Source: SZUA-365 sp049663345
GTDB taxonomy: Bacteria; Bacteroidota; Ignavibacteria; SZUA-365
Length of the DNA: 64,000 bases
Assembly (NCBI GenBank): GCA_049663345.1
Contig: JBATDG010000014.1
Coordinates: forward strand, 1 to 64,000
Direction of reading: 5' to 3'
Shown here: piece by piece, positions 34,363 through 43,749 of the stretch
Position numbering within the stretch: the first letter of the stretch is position 1
Layout of the letters: every line of letters begins with the position of its first letter
Translations under genes and position numbers: made by a program
The notes under the pieces: generated by a model
Seen by the model: the letters and a program-made list of their open reading frames with translations, nothing else
Databases searched by the model: none
Told to the model about the DNA's origin: nothing

Positions 34363-35865
34363 ATGTCGAGAACGGAAAACATAGAGCAACACCTGACACT
34401 GCCGCTGTTCAAAGAACTTGGCGCATTGGCGGTTTCCGGAGATCTCCAAGTTTATGTCGTTGGCGGGTATGTTCGGGATGTACTTATAGGACGCCGCACA
34501 AAGGACATTGATATCGCCGTGGCGGGAGATGGAATCGCGTTTGCCCGCAAGGTTCAGGCCGAGTTGGGTGCCTCCCAGGTTGTGGTATTTGAAAAATTCG
34601 GTACGGCGCGCCTTCAGCTGCGTGGTATGGAAATCGAGTTCGTCGGCATGCGCAGGGAAGTGTACAACGAACAATCGCGCAAGCCCGAGGTCACCGTAGG
34701 TACGATCGCCGATGATCTGGCCCGCCGCGATTTCACAGTGAACGCCATAGCAGCTTCACTGATGCCTGAGGATTTTGGACGCATCATCGATCCTTTTGAC
34801 GGACGCGAGGATATTGTAAGAAAAAAACTCAGAACGCCGCTGGATCCTGTAGCCACCTTTTCCGACGATCCGCTGCGGATGATGCGCGCCTTCCGCTTCG
34901 CCGCACAGCTCGGTTTTTCAATCGATCCGTCTGCGATGGAAGCGATTTATTCCATGCAGGAGCGCATCCTCATTGTGTCGATGGAGCGCGTGCGCGACGA
35001 ATTCATGAAAATTCTCATGACACCGCGGCCGTCGCTCGGCTTTGCGCCGATGCAGGAAGCGGGACTCATGCAGCACGTCTTTCCGGAATTCCACACGCTC
35101 GCAGGTGTGGACCAGCGTTCGATCGAGTATCCTGATGGAGTGAAAAACTTTCATCACAAGGATGTCTTTTATCACACGCTCAAGGTGCTGGACAATCTTT
35201 GTGAAGTAAGCGAAAACATCTGGCTGCGTTTTTCTGCGATTCTGCACGACATCGCTAAACCAAAGACAAAACAATTTGTCGAAGGTAGCGGGTGGACTTT
35301 TCACGGTCATCCCGAGCTGGGTGCAAGAATGGTTAAACGGATTTTTCAACGCATGAAGCTTCCACTTGAACCAATTCCCTTTGTGAAGAATATGGTGATT
35401 CTTCACCTGCGTCCCATAGCGCTGATCAACGAAGAAGTCACGGACGCCGCGATCCGCCGCCTGCTTTTTGATGCCGGAGAGGATATTGAGGATTTGCTCA
35501 TGCTTTGCCGGTCCGATATCACGTCAAAGAATCCAAAGCTGGTCCAGCGATATTTGAGCAATTACGACATACTCGTTGATCGCATGCGAGCCGTTGAGGA
35601 ACGCGACAGGCTGAGAAGTTGGCAGCCGCCGGTGGACGGTGAAACTATCATGAGGATGTGCAATATTGGTCCCGGGATAGCAGTCGGGATTCTCAAAACC
35701 AGAATCGAGGATGCCGTTCTCGACGGGCTTATACCGAATGATCACGACGCTGCAGTCGAATATCTTCTTTCCATAAAAGACGAAGTGCTGTCAGCTCCAT
35801 TAGTAAAGAAGGCAACGTCTCGGAAAAGTCAGATGAGCGGACTTCCTGAAACCCTCAAGAATTGA
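34363..35865 (+). CDS. CCA-adding/poly(A) polymerase-family nucleotidyltransferase with HD domain
   Basis: A protein of 500 residues. The class II nucleotidyltransferase site is VVGGYVRD (residues ~31-38) and KDIDIAV (DxD, ~47-53), followed by RRDFTVNAIA and RMMRAFRFAAQLGF. An HD-type domain follows (AILHDIAKP near residue 294). Enzymes with this plan add or repair the CCA end of tRNA; some relatives are poly(A) polymerases. Which activity this has cannot be told from sequence alone, though CCA addition is the usual annotation. Confidence 0.9.
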   Translation: MSRTENIEQHLTLPLFKELGALAVSGDLQVYVVGGYVRDVLIGRRTKDIDIAVAGDGIAFARKVQAELGASQVVVFEKFGTARLQLRGMEIEFVGMRREVYNEQSRKPEVTVGTIADDLARRDFTVNAIAASLMPEDFGRIIDPFDGREDIVRKKLRTPLDPVATFSDDPLRMMRAFRFAAQLGFSIDPSAMEAIYSMQERILIVSMERVRDEFMKILMTPRPSLGFAPMQEAGLMQHVFPEFHTLAGVDQRSIEYPDGVKNFHHKDVFYHTLKVLDNLCEVSENIWLRFSAILHDIAKPKTKQFVEGSGWTFHGHPELGARMVKRIFQRMKLPLEPIPFVKNMVILHLRPIALINEEVTDAAIRRLLFDAGEDIEDLLMLCRSDITSKNPKLVQRYLSNYDILVDRMRAVEERDRLRSWQPPVDGETIMRMCNIGPGIAVGILKTRIEDAVLDGLIPNDHDAAVEYLLSIKDEVLSAPLVKKATSRKSQMSGLPETLKN

Positions 35866-35936
35866 TCCATTCCGTCAATCAGTGAATATCAGACATTGAA
35901 ACTTTCAAGTCCTAGATCCGTCTTAGAGAAGGCAAA

Positions 35937-37310
35937 ATGATAAGTGCCAGCCGATTATCTCGCAACTCAATCAATAGCAATCGCATGAATCCATTAAGGA
36001 CACTCCCGGTTCTGTTCATCGCACTTTTATGTGCGCTCCCTGCCAATTCACAGACTCCGTCAGGATATACGCTGCAGCAGTGTGTGGACACCGGACTGAA
36101 AAACAACATTGAAATCCTCCGTGCCCGCAACAACATTGATCGAACGTCGACGTTCAAAACGCAGGCCTTCGGTCAGTTCCTTCCGAGCCTCCGCGGCTCG
36201 GCGAGCTGGAGCCGATCCGATGCGGCGCAGGCAGCGTTTCGTGCGGACAATATTCTAAGCTCTCGCAATTCCTACAGCTACAGCGTGCAGGCAGGATTGA
36301 CTCTGTTCGACGGTATGCGCAATTTCACGTCCGTCGATCAGAGCATTATCGATTTCAATGCCGCAGAGGAGAGTTTCCACAGGACAGAGCAGAGCATCGT
36401 ATACACGATTCAACAGTACTATTATAATGTCCTCCGAATGAAGCAGTTGTCGCTAGTTGCCGAAAGCAATCTGGAACGGAGCAAAGGTCAGCTCGATCGC
36501 ATTCGCGAAATGAACGCTGTCGGCTCTGTCCCCAAAGCCGATGTGTATCGTCAGCAGGTGATGGTCGGAAACGACGAACTCTCAGTGATCGAAGCCAAGA
36601 ACAATTATCAAAACACTCTTGTGGATATGCAGTCAGTACTGGGCATTCAACCCGAGCCTGATTTCGCTTTGATTTCGGATGCCGTACCAGAAACGATCGA
36701 TGCGACAGAGATTATCCACTTCCGCAGCAGTCTCGGAGAATTTGATGCGCTCCTTAAGGAAGCTGTCACGCGCCGGTCGGATTATAAACAGGCCGAGTTG
36801 ACGCTTGCGAGCGCGCAGAAAGGCGTGACGATTTCGCAGTCCGGACATTATCCCGAACTTTCGGCGTACGCGCAATACAACTGGAACAATCTTGAGTTAA
36901 AGGATTTTACTGTCTACGATCGGTTCATTTACGGATTGAATCTCTCTGTACCCATCTTTTCAAATTTCCAGGTCTCGGGAGCGGTAGAGCGTTCCGAAAT
37001 TCAGCGCATGGACAGCGAGAACTCAATAGAGCAGTTAAAGAGAACGATTGCCACTGAAGTCATGAAAGCTCTGAACTCGCTGGAGACCGCCGAAAAGACT
37101 ATGGATATCTCGGTAAAGAAGCTGCAGTCCGCCCGCGAGGACCAACGGACCGCACAGGAGCGCTACAACCTGGGCTCCGGTACTCTTCTCGATCTTATTA
37201 CCGCAAACTCCAATCTGACGATGGCGGAGTCGGACGTCGTTAACGCGACGTTCAATTACCTGACCGTACAGAAGCAGATGGATTATCAGCTTGGAAGAAA
37301 CCTGAACTAA
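35937..37310 (+). CDS. TolC-family outer membrane efflux protein
   Basis: A protein of 457 residues. An AGAAGG ribosome binding site supports the ATG at 35937; the signal peptide core is LPVLFIALLCALPANSQ. YTLQQCVDTGLKNNIEILRA is a typical first repeat of TolC proteins, and the second half repeats the pattern with helical coiled regions (SNLERSKGQLDRIREM; RYNLGSGTLLDLITANSNL). It forms the outer-membrane duct of an efflux system completed by the four genes downstream. Confidence 0.92.
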   Translation: MISASRLSRNSINSNRMNPLRTLPVLFIALLCALPANSQTPSGYTLQQCVDTGLKNNIEILRARNNIDRTSTFKTQAFGQFLPSLRGSASWSRSDAAQAAFRADNILSSRNSYSYSVQAGLTLFDGMRNFTSVDQSIIDFNAAEESFHRTEQSIVYTIQQYYYNVLRMKQLSLVAESNLERSKGQLDRIREMNAVGSVPKADVYRQQVMVGNDELSVIEAKNNYQNTLVDMQSVLGIQPEPDFALISDAVPETIDATEIIHFRSSLGEFDALLKEAVTRRSDYKQAELTLASAQKGVTISQSGHYPELSAYAQYNWNNLELKDFTVYDRFIYGLNLSVPIFSNFQVSGAVERSEIQRMDSENSIEQLKRTIATEVMKALNSLETAEKTMDISVKKLQSAREDQRTAQERYNLGSGTLLDLITANSNLTMAESDVVNATFNYLTVQKQMDYQLGRNLN

Positions 37311-37332
37311 CAGAGCAATAGAGGCGAAGACA

Positions 37333-38640
37333 ATGGCCATTAACGAGAAGAACAAGAAAAAGAAGAAAATTATCATTTTCTCGGCACTCGGTGCACTGCT
37401 CATCATCATCATTGTCGCGGTGATTATTGGCAGCAAGAAGGACGAGGTGATCGTGGTGCAGACCGAAAAGGTCGAGAAGCGTACGATAACCCAGATCGTT
37501 GAAGCCACCGGAAAGATTCAGCCGCAGACCCAGGTGAAAATCAATGCCGAGGTTTCAGGCGAAATCATCCAGCTTCCGGTGGAAGAAGGCGACATCGTCA
37601 AGAAGGGCCAGCTGCTGGTGCGCATTAAACCTGATCAGTATCAGGCACAGCGGGATCAAGGCATCGCAAACGTTAACCGGATGAAGGCGATGCTCGTTCA
37701 GCGCGAGGCCGATTATCGCAAGGTGGAGAGCGATTACAAGCGGCAGCAGGAGCTTTTCAAAAAAGGATTGATCTCTGAAGCTGATCTCGAAGCCAGCAAG
37801 AGCTACTACGAAATTGCGAAGGCGAATGTCGATGCCTCGCGCTTCGACGTGCAGAATGCAGATGCCAGTCTTACCCGCTCACGCGAGGATCTGGCGAAGA
37901 CAGCGATCTACTCTCCGATTGATGGAATTGTGACACAGCGCATTTCAAAGCTGGGTGAGCGCGTATCAGGTTCCAGTTTCACGCAGGGTACGGAAATCAT
38001 GACGGTCAGTAATCTGTCTGTTCTTGAGTCGCGCGTCGAGGTGAATGAAAACGACGTAGTGCTCATCAACATTGGTGATACTGCACGCATAGATGTCGAT
38101 GCATATCCGGATCATGTGTTCACAGCTACTGTATATCAGATTGCCAACACCGCTACCACGAAGGGACTCGGAACCCAGGAAGAGGTTACCAACTTTGAGG
38201 TGCGTCTGATTGTCAACGCCGAGGACAAGGAATTCCGTCCCGGCATGTCCTGTTCCGCCAAGATCGAAACCGAAACACGCAAGGACGTGGTCACAGTGCC
38301 GCTTCAAAGCGTCACGACCCGCGAAAAGAAGAAGAACGAAAGCGAAATGGGCGGTGATGAGGATATGGCGGATGTGCAGATAGAAGGCATCACCGATCAG
38401 GCCGGCGAGAAAAAAGAAAAACCGCAGGAAGTCGTGTTTGTGATCAGCAATGGCCTGGCAAGGAAAATTGCTGTAACAACTGGAATCAGCAGCGATACCT
38501 ATATCGAGATCAAGGACGGACTTAAGACTGGCGAAGAAGTGGTGAAGGGCAGCTATCGCGCCATCAGCCGCGAACTCAATGATAGTACCAAAGTGCGTGT
38601 GGATAATAAGATTGTCCAGCGTCGCACATCCAACAACTAG
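37333..38640 (+). CDS. MacA/HlyD-type periplasmic adaptor subunit
   Basis: A protein of 435 residues. A single N-terminal membrane segment (IFSALGALLIIIIVAVII) precedes the lipoyl-like half-motifs (EATGKIQPQTQV; VSGEIIQLPVEEGDIVKKGQLL; IYSPIDGIVTQRISKLGERV) and a coiled-coil of residues ~115-180. Such adaptors link an inner-membrane transporter to TolC. A charged low-complexity stretch (KKKNESEMGGDEDM) interrupts the membrane-proximal region near residues 331-345. It lies 22 bp after the TolC gene. Confidence 0.92.
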   Translation: MAINEKNKKKKKIIIFSALGALLIIIIVAVIIGSKKDEVIVVQTEKVEKRTITQIVEATGKIQPQTQVKINAEVSGEIIQLPVEEGDIVKKGQLLVRIKPDQYQAQRDQGIANVNRMKAMLVQREADYRKVESDYKRQQELFKKGLISEADLEASKSYYEIAKANVDASRFDVQNADASLTRSREDLAKTAIYSPIDGIVTQRISKLGERVSGSSFTQGTEIMTVSNLSVLESRVEVNENDVVLINIGDTARIDVDAYPDHVFTATVYQIANTATTKGLGTQEEVTNFEVRLIVNAEDKEFRPGMSCSAKIETETRKDVVTVPLQSVTTREKKKNESEMGGDEDMADVQIEGITDQAGEKKEKPQEVVFVISNGLARKIAVTTGISSDTYIEIKDGLKTGEEVVKGSYRAISRELNDSTKVRVDNKIVQRRTSNN

Positions 38641-38652
38641 CGGATAGTTCCC

Positions 38653-39360
38653 ATGCCAATCATTCACATCAAAGACGTCATCAAGACCTACGATATGGGG
38701 GCGGAGCTCGTGCATGCACTCTCCGGCGTATCGCTCGATATCGAGGCCAACGAATACGTTGCCATCATGGGTCCGTCAGGTTCTGGAAAATCCACATTGA
38801 TGAATGTCGTGGGCTGTCTCGACACACCGACATCCGGCCTGTATGATTTCGAAGGTCAGAATGTGGGCGAACTCAACGACAACGAACTGGCGGAAATCCG
38901 CAACAAGAAAATCGGCTTCGTCTTCCAGACTTTCAATCTGCTTCCTCGATCGACCGCATTGCACAATGTGGAGCTCCCGCTTATTTATGCCGGATATCCT
39001 TCGAACCTTAGACGAGAGAAGGCGGAAAAGGCACTAGTGGAAGTTGGCCTGGCCGATCGAATGACTCACAAACCGAACGAACTCTCCGGCGGACAGCGGC
39101 AGCGCGTAGCGATTGCCCGCGCACTCGTGAACGATCCGTCCATTATTCTTGCAGATGAACCAACCGGAAACCTCGATTCCAAAACTGGAATCGAAATCAT
39201 GCAGTTGTTTTCAGATCTGCACAAAGAAGGGAACACGATCATTCTCGTAACGCACGAAGAAGATATTGCAGCGCACGCACATCGCATCATCCGTCTTTTT
39301 GACGGAAAAATCGCGAGCGATATAAAGGTCGATAATCCGCTCATTTACGAAACGAAGTAA
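38653..39360 (+). CDS. MacB/LolD-type ABC transporter ATP-binding protein
   Basis: A protein of 235 residues. Walker A is GPSGSGKST, the signature is LSGGQRQRVAIARAL and Walker B is IILADEPTGNLD, followed by the H-loop VTHE. Its closest families (LolD, MacB, FtsE-like) power extraction or efflux across the periplasm. It lies between the adaptor gene and two permease genes. Confidence 0.95.
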   Translation: MPIIHIKDVIKTYDMGAELVHALSGVSLDIEANEYVAIMGPSGSGKSTLMNVVGCLDTPTSGLYDFEGQNVGELNDNELAEIRNKKIGFVFQTFNLLPRSTALHNVELPLIYAGYPSNLRREKAEKALVEVGLADRMTHKPNELSGGQRQRVAIARALVNDPSIILADEPTGNLDSKTGIEIMQLFSDLHKEGNTIILVTHEEDIAAHAHRIIRLFDGKIASDIKVDNPLIYETK

Positions 39361-39366
39361 AACGCA

Positions 39367-40593
39367 ATGTTCAGGCTGTACGAATTCAAGGAAGGGATGC
39401 GCATCGCGCTGACTGCGATCGGCGCCAACAAGATGCGATCGGTGCTCACAACACTGGGTATCGTGATCGGAATCGTCGTCGTCACCCTTATGGCTACTGT
39501 TATCGAAGGACTGGGCGGCGCGCTCGACAAAAGCATCTCCTCGCTCGGAACAGATGTGTACTATCTGAGCAAATGGGACTGGTTCGGCGGCGAATGGTGG
39601 AAGGCGCGGAATCGCAAGGATGTCACCGTCGCACAGGCGCGCGAGCTTAAAGACAAGTTCCTCCTGGCTGAAGCAGTGGTTCCGGTCGTCACTACCTGGC
39701 AGGAGACCTTCAAATACCGGAATCGATCAGTGAAGGGCAATATCAACGGTACGGTACCTGAATACGAGATCACTTCCGGCGTTGTACCTGGTGAAGGCAG
39801 ATTTTTCAATCTCTATGAGTCCAATGCTGGTCGTCCGGTTTGCGTAATCGGATTCGACGTGGCGAAGAATCTTTTTGAACGCGAGGATCCGATCGGGAAG
39901 ACGATCAAAATCTCGGGATACAGCTACCGCGTCATCGGTGTGTTCGAGAAGGAAGGAGATTTTCTCGGTACCAGCATGTTCAGTAAGGATACGCAAGCCT
40001 TTCTCCCGATGGAAAGCTTCCTCAAGATTTTCGGCAGCAATCGGAGCATCGATATCCATGTGAAAATGTGGGAGGGGACGAACAAGGAGGAAGCGAAAGA
40101 AGAAATGATCGGAATGTTCCGCAAGATCCGCGGCGTACCTCCCGGCGAGGAGGACGATTTCGGAGTCAATACTCAGGACTTCCTCAAACAAGTGTTCGAA
40201 AGTGTCGTTAACACGATCGGAATTGTCGGATTTCTCATCACTTCGCTTTCATTACTTGTTGGCGGCGTCGGAATTATGAACATCATGTTCGTATCCGTAA
40301 AGGAACGCACGAAGGAAATCGGCACCCGAAAAGCTTTGGGTGCGAAGCGACGTTCGATTCTTCTGCAATTCCTGATTGAAGCGGCAACTATCTGCACAAT
40401 CGGAGGGGTGATCGGTCTTGGGATCTCATTTCCTCTGAGTTTGATAATCAATGAAATACTGCCTTCAAGCATGCCGCTTTGGGTGGTCTTTCTTTCGCTC
40501 TCCATCTCAACTGGAGTCGGTCTGCTTTCCGGCATCATCCCGGCGTTTACCGCCGCTCGGATGGACCCGGTCGACGCATTGCGTTACGAGTAG
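39367..40593 (+). CDS. MacB/FtsX-type ABC permease, subunit 1
   Basis: A protein of 408 residues: one N-terminal membrane helix (SVLTTLGIVIGIVVVTLMATVI), a ~200-residue periplasmic MacB-core domain and three C-terminal helices. GGVGIMNIMFVSVKERTKEIGTRKALGAKRR is the conserved FtsX segment; the C-terminus is MDPVDALRYE. It begins 6 bp after the ATPase gene and is followed 5 bp later by a second, related permease. Confidence 0.93.
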   Translation: MFRLYEFKEGMRIALTAIGANKMRSVLTTLGIVIGIVVVTLMATVIEGLGGALDKSISSLGTDVYYLSKWDWFGGEWWKARNRKDVTVAQARELKDKFLLAEAVVPVVTTWQETFKYRNRSVKGNINGTVPEYEITSGVVPGEGRFFNLYESNAGRPVCVIGFDVAKNLFEREDPIGKTIKISGYSYRVIGVFEKEGDFLGTSMFSKDTQAFLPMESFLKIFGSNRSIDIHVKMWEGTNKEEAKEEMIGMFRKIRGVPPGEEDDFGVNTQDFLKQVFESVVNTIGIVGFLITSLSLLVGGVGIMNIMFVSVKERTKEIGTRKALGAKRRSILLQFLIEAATICTIGGVIGLGISFPLSLIINEILPSSMPLWVVFLSLSISTGVGLLSGIIPAFTAARMDPVDALRYE

Positions 40594-40598
40594 CAATC

Positions 40599-41828
40599 AT
40601 GCAGGTACTTGAAAGCATAGCGAACGCATTCAGCACGCTGCGAAGCAACAAGCTCCGCTCCTTTCTGACGCTTCTGAGCGTTGCAATCGGTGTGTTTTCC
40701 ATCATCTCGGTAATGACTTCGCTGGGCGCTTTGCAGTCGAGCATTGAGGGCGGACTGAGCGAACTGGGCGTCAATACTTTCCAGATTCAGAAATACGAGA
40801 GCGAGCATGGCGGGGGACCAGGCTGGCAGTCGCACACGCGCAACCGTCAAGACATCACTTACGAGCAAGGACTCGTCGTTGCCGAACGTACACGCGGTGC
40901 ACGCTATATCGGACTCGAAGTCTGGAAATTCGGTTTCGAAGCTCGCTGGGGCAAACGTAAGACCGATCCAAACGTGTCTGTCGCCGGAGAAACCCCTGAC
41001 GGCCTCCCTACAAATCGTTGGGAGATTGAACGGGGACGCGGACTTATGCAGTCAGATCTTGACCTTACACGCAAGGTGGTCGTGCTTGGGAACGAGCTTG
41101 CGAAAGCTCTGCTCCCGCCTTCGATTGATCCGATAGGCGAAATGGTTTCGCTCGGTGGCGTCCGCTACAAGGTCGTCGGGACGCTAGCGCCGAAAGGCGG
41201 ACTTTTCGGAAATCAGGATCGATATTTCATCATTCCCATCACAACGTTCTTCGAACGCTTCGGGAAGAATCGCAGCATCCATATCATGGTGCAGACTGAA
41301 ACACGAGAGAATTTCGAGGCCGTGCAGGACGAAGTGATCGGAACCTTGCGGGCTCTGCGTGATGTCCCGGCAGGAGAGGATAACGATTTCGGACTGTTTT
41401 CAAATGAATCCGTTATCAGGCAATTCAATGAGACCACGTATTACGTGAAGATCGGCACAATGGCGATTGCTGCAGTGGCCCTCATCGCTGCGGGGATCGG
41501 CATCATGAACATCATGCTGGTTTCCGTCACAGAGCGTACGCGCGAGATCGGCATCCGCAAGGCCGTTGGAGCCACACGGCGTTCTATCGTTTCGCAGTTT
41601 CTTTCAGAATCGATAGTCATCTCGGTTATGGGAGGACTTGTCGGGATTCTGCTCGGTCTTGCTGCGGGAAACGCACTTGCGATTGCACTGGAAATAAGTC
41701 CTGTGATCGATCTGTTATGGATCGCGGCGGGAATCATCGCCTGCTGTGTCATCGGAATCACTTTCGGTACATACCCCGCCTGGAAAGCTTCGAATCTCGA
41801 TCCCATCGACGCCCTCCGCTACGAGTAA
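40599..41828 (+). CDS. MacB/FtsX-type ABC permease, subunit 2
   Basis: A protein of 409 residues with the same plan as its neighbour: LTLLSVAIGVFSIISVMTSLG, a periplasmic domain, then AAGIGIMNIMLVSVTERTREIGIRKAVGATRR and the C-terminus LDPIDALRYE. The start at 40599 is the ATG 5 bp after the previous stop. Two diverged permeases with one ATPase suggest a heteromeric MacB-like exporter. Substrate unknown. Confidence 0.92.
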   Translation: MQVLESIANAFSTLRSNKLRSFLTLLSVAIGVFSIISVMTSLGALQSSIEGGLSELGVNTFQIQKYESEHGGGPGWQSHTRNRQDITYEQGLVVAERTRGARYIGLEVWKFGFEARWGKRKTDPNVSVAGETPDGLPTNRWEIERGRGLMQSDLDLTRKVVVLGNELAKALLPPSIDPIGEMVSLGGVRYKVVGTLAPKGGLFGNQDRYFIIPITTFFERFGKNRSIHIMVQTETRENFEAVQDEVIGTLRALRDVPAGEDNDFGLFSNESVIRQFNETTYYVKIGTMAIAAVALIAAGIGIMNIMLVSVTERTREIGIRKAVGATRRSIVSQFLSESIVISVMGGLVGILLGLAAGNALAIALEISPVIDLLWIAAGIIACCVIGITFGTYPAWKASNLDPIDALRYE

Positions 41829-41922
41829 CCCCGCAAACAATTCCCTGAAATATTCACTTCTGATTCTCGCGATATCTTCTTATACTAATTCCATCAAAGT
41901 GGTTTTTGAGTAGTAAACCCAT

Positions 41923-42180
41923 ATGGATAAGAAAGATAAGCAGCCTCTTCATACGCAATATCCTGTTTCTCCCGGCGAAATTGATTTCTGCCTGAACTGC
42001 AATGACATGGATGATCTGGCCATCAGCGAGGAAGCCAAAGATTTGGAGCAGCTGCAGAGCAGATTCAGTGTTTGCAAGGAGTCAGGGAAATTCGATGGAT
42101 ATCTCTGCGCCCGACTGTTCGTAGCGGAAGACCGCATTGATAATCCCGGTATCTTTGCGGATGAGGAAGAGGTCTTATAA
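41923..42180 (+). CDS. Small four-cysteine hypothetical protein
   Basis: A protein of 85 residues with no recognised family. Cys23 and Cys26 form a CLNC pair, with further Cys51 and Cys62, which could bind zinc. The protein is acidic at its C-terminus (DEEEVL) and has no signal or membrane segment. It is directly upstream of a DUF1207 gene (2-bp gap). The coding call rests on position and clean frame; no ribosome binding site is obvious. Confidence 0.6.
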   Translation: MDKKDKQPLHTQYPVSPGEIDFCLNCNDMDDLAISEEAKDLEQLQSRFSVCKESGKFDGYLCARLFVAEDRIDNPGIFADEEEVL

Positions 42181-42182
42181 AT

Positions 42183-43028
42183 TTGTTCATGAAAGTAATT
42201 GTTCTCTTTTTCTGCCTTGCCACAATTCCTGCGGCGCTATTTTCCCAGACTAGTGACTACAACGATCAGGGCCGATTATTATTTGCGCCGCTGATTGCCT
42301 ATCACCTCGAACCGCGTGTCGGAATGTCCCGACTCGTCGAGGAACGACGGCTGCGTCTCGACATCGGAAACTCCATCGATCTGCTGCGCTATGATGGCGC
42401 GTACGATGGGGATCGCGCCACCGTCGGTGCGGATTTTTTCACATGGACATCACTGCGTCAGGACATCGACTTCCATTTCCCGGTGGATGCCGTGGATTAC
42501 CTGTTTGGCATCAACGCTGCCTACAAGCATGGACTAAGCGACGCATCCTCGGTATCGGCGCGACTTCGTTTGAGCCATATCAGTGCGCATCTTGTCGATG
42601 GCAGCTACGATAAACCAGCAGGTGAGTGGAGGGAAGGAAATCTGCCGCATGTGTACAGCAGGGAATTCATCGATCTCATCTTCTCCTATGAATACACCAG
42701 CATGCTCCGGGTCTACGGCGGTGGGCAGTATATTTACCACATCGACCCTGCCGACCTGAACAAATATGCTTTGCAGGCGGGTGTGGAGGCTGTCTGGCTG
42801 GATGCGTTCAGCAGCGGGCTGCATTTGTATGCCGCGTATGATATGCGTGTTCTGGATAACGGTGCCATGCGAACGGCGCATGGTCTGCAGGTAGGAACTA
42901 AGTTAGGGTCCTGGCGTGGAAGCGGTTTAAACGTTTTTATCGCATATTACCATGGACCCAGTCAGCATGGCGAATACTTCGACCGCATGTGGTCATACTG
43001 GGGACCAGGACTGAACATCGATTTCTGA
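42183..43028 (+). CDS. DUF1207-family exported protein
   Basis: A protein of about 281 residues beginning with a signal peptide (VIVLFFCLATIPAALFSQ). The start is either the TTG at 42183, spaced 10 bp from AGAGG, or the ATG at 42189. Aromatic-rich strands (LFAPLIAYHLEPR; VDYLFGINAAYKHG; RLRLSHISAHLVDG; GLNVFIAYYHGPSQ) and the C-terminal Phe suggest a beta-barrel. This matches the DUF1207 family of unknown role. It neighbours a polysaccharide deacetylase and a GT2, so a cell-envelope role is likely but inferred. Confidence 0.8.
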   Translation: MFMKVIVLFFCLATIPAALFSQTSDYNDQGRLLFAPLIAYHLEPRVGMSRLVEERRLRLDIGNSIDLLRYDGAYDGDRATVGADFFTWTSLRQDIDFHFPVDAVDYLFGINAAYKHGLSDASSVSARLRLSHISAHLVDGSYDKPAGEWREGNLPHVYSREFIDLIFSYEYTSMLRVYGGGQYIYHIDPADLNKYALQAGVEAVWLDAFSSGLHLYAAYDMRVLDNGAMRTAHGLQVGTKLGSWRGSGLNVFIAYYHGPSQHGEYFDRMWSYWGPGLNIDF

Positions 43029-43085
43029 GTACTCGCGCCGGACAGTCGGCGATACTCTTGACCGCCTCAAAGGAACCGCCTCACG

Positions 43086-43736
43086 TTGATTCCATTTGAC
43101 CCCATATTACAGAGATTGCGATATAGCTTTCAGTCCGGTCTCCCGCTCATCTATCCAGGTGCGCAGTGCAGGATTCGCGATGCTGGCGCCGTTGCTCTGA
43201 CTTTTGATGACGGACCCTCAGACTCAACGGATCAGCTTCTTGATGTGCTCGACGCGAATGCTATCAAGGCGACTTTTTTTCTAAGCGGTCAAGCCGTCGA
43301 AGAAAATACAAACGGAGCAAGAGCCATTTATGAACGGGGACATACTCTCGGCTCGCACGGTTATTCGCACTCTGATCTTGCTCGATCGACGAGTGATATA
43401 GTGAATGCGGATCTGCAGCGAAGCCTTGCCGTTATTGAATCGGCAACTGGTGTGCGTCCAAAATTCTATCGACCGCCTTATGGACGTTTGAATCCCGTTC
43501 ACCGGGATCTCCCTGCGTCTCAGGGCTGCAGCTTTGTCCTGTGGACCTCGCTGCCCGGGGATTTTGATTTGAAGGTCTCGCTGGATGAACTCCGCCGGAG
43601 AATTAGTAAAATACACGGCGGTGATATCGTCGTGCTCCACGATCATGCTCATGCAGTTGATCGCACGACTGCATGCGTAACCTTCTTTAGCGATATGCTG
43701 CGGCGAAAAGAACTTCGATCCCTAACACTTTCGTAG
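43086..43736 (+). CDS. Polysaccharide deacetylase (CE4/NodB) family protein
   Basis: A protein of 216 residues starting at TTG (AAAGGA upstream). NodB motifs are TFDDGP (Asp41, Asp42), SHGYSH (His91, His95), RPPYGR (motif 3) and VVLHDH (motif 5). CE4 enzymes remove acetyl groups from N-acetylglucosamine polymers or peptidoglycan. No signal peptide is seen, unlike many relatives, so the protein may work in the cytoplasm or be a short form. A GT2 gene follows 13 bp later. Confidence 0.9.
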   Translation: MIPFDPILQRLRYSFQSGLPLIYPGAQCRIRDAGAVALTFDDGPSDSTDQLLDVLDANAIKATFFLSGQAVEENTNGARAIYERGHTLGSHGYSHSDLARSTSDIVNADLQRSLAVIESATGVRPKFYRPPYGRLNPVHRDLPASQGCSFVLWTSLPGDFDLKVSLDELRRRISKIHGGDIVVLHDHAHAVDRTTACVTFFSDMLRRKELRSLTLS

Positions 43737-43749
43737 GCCAAGATTCTCA

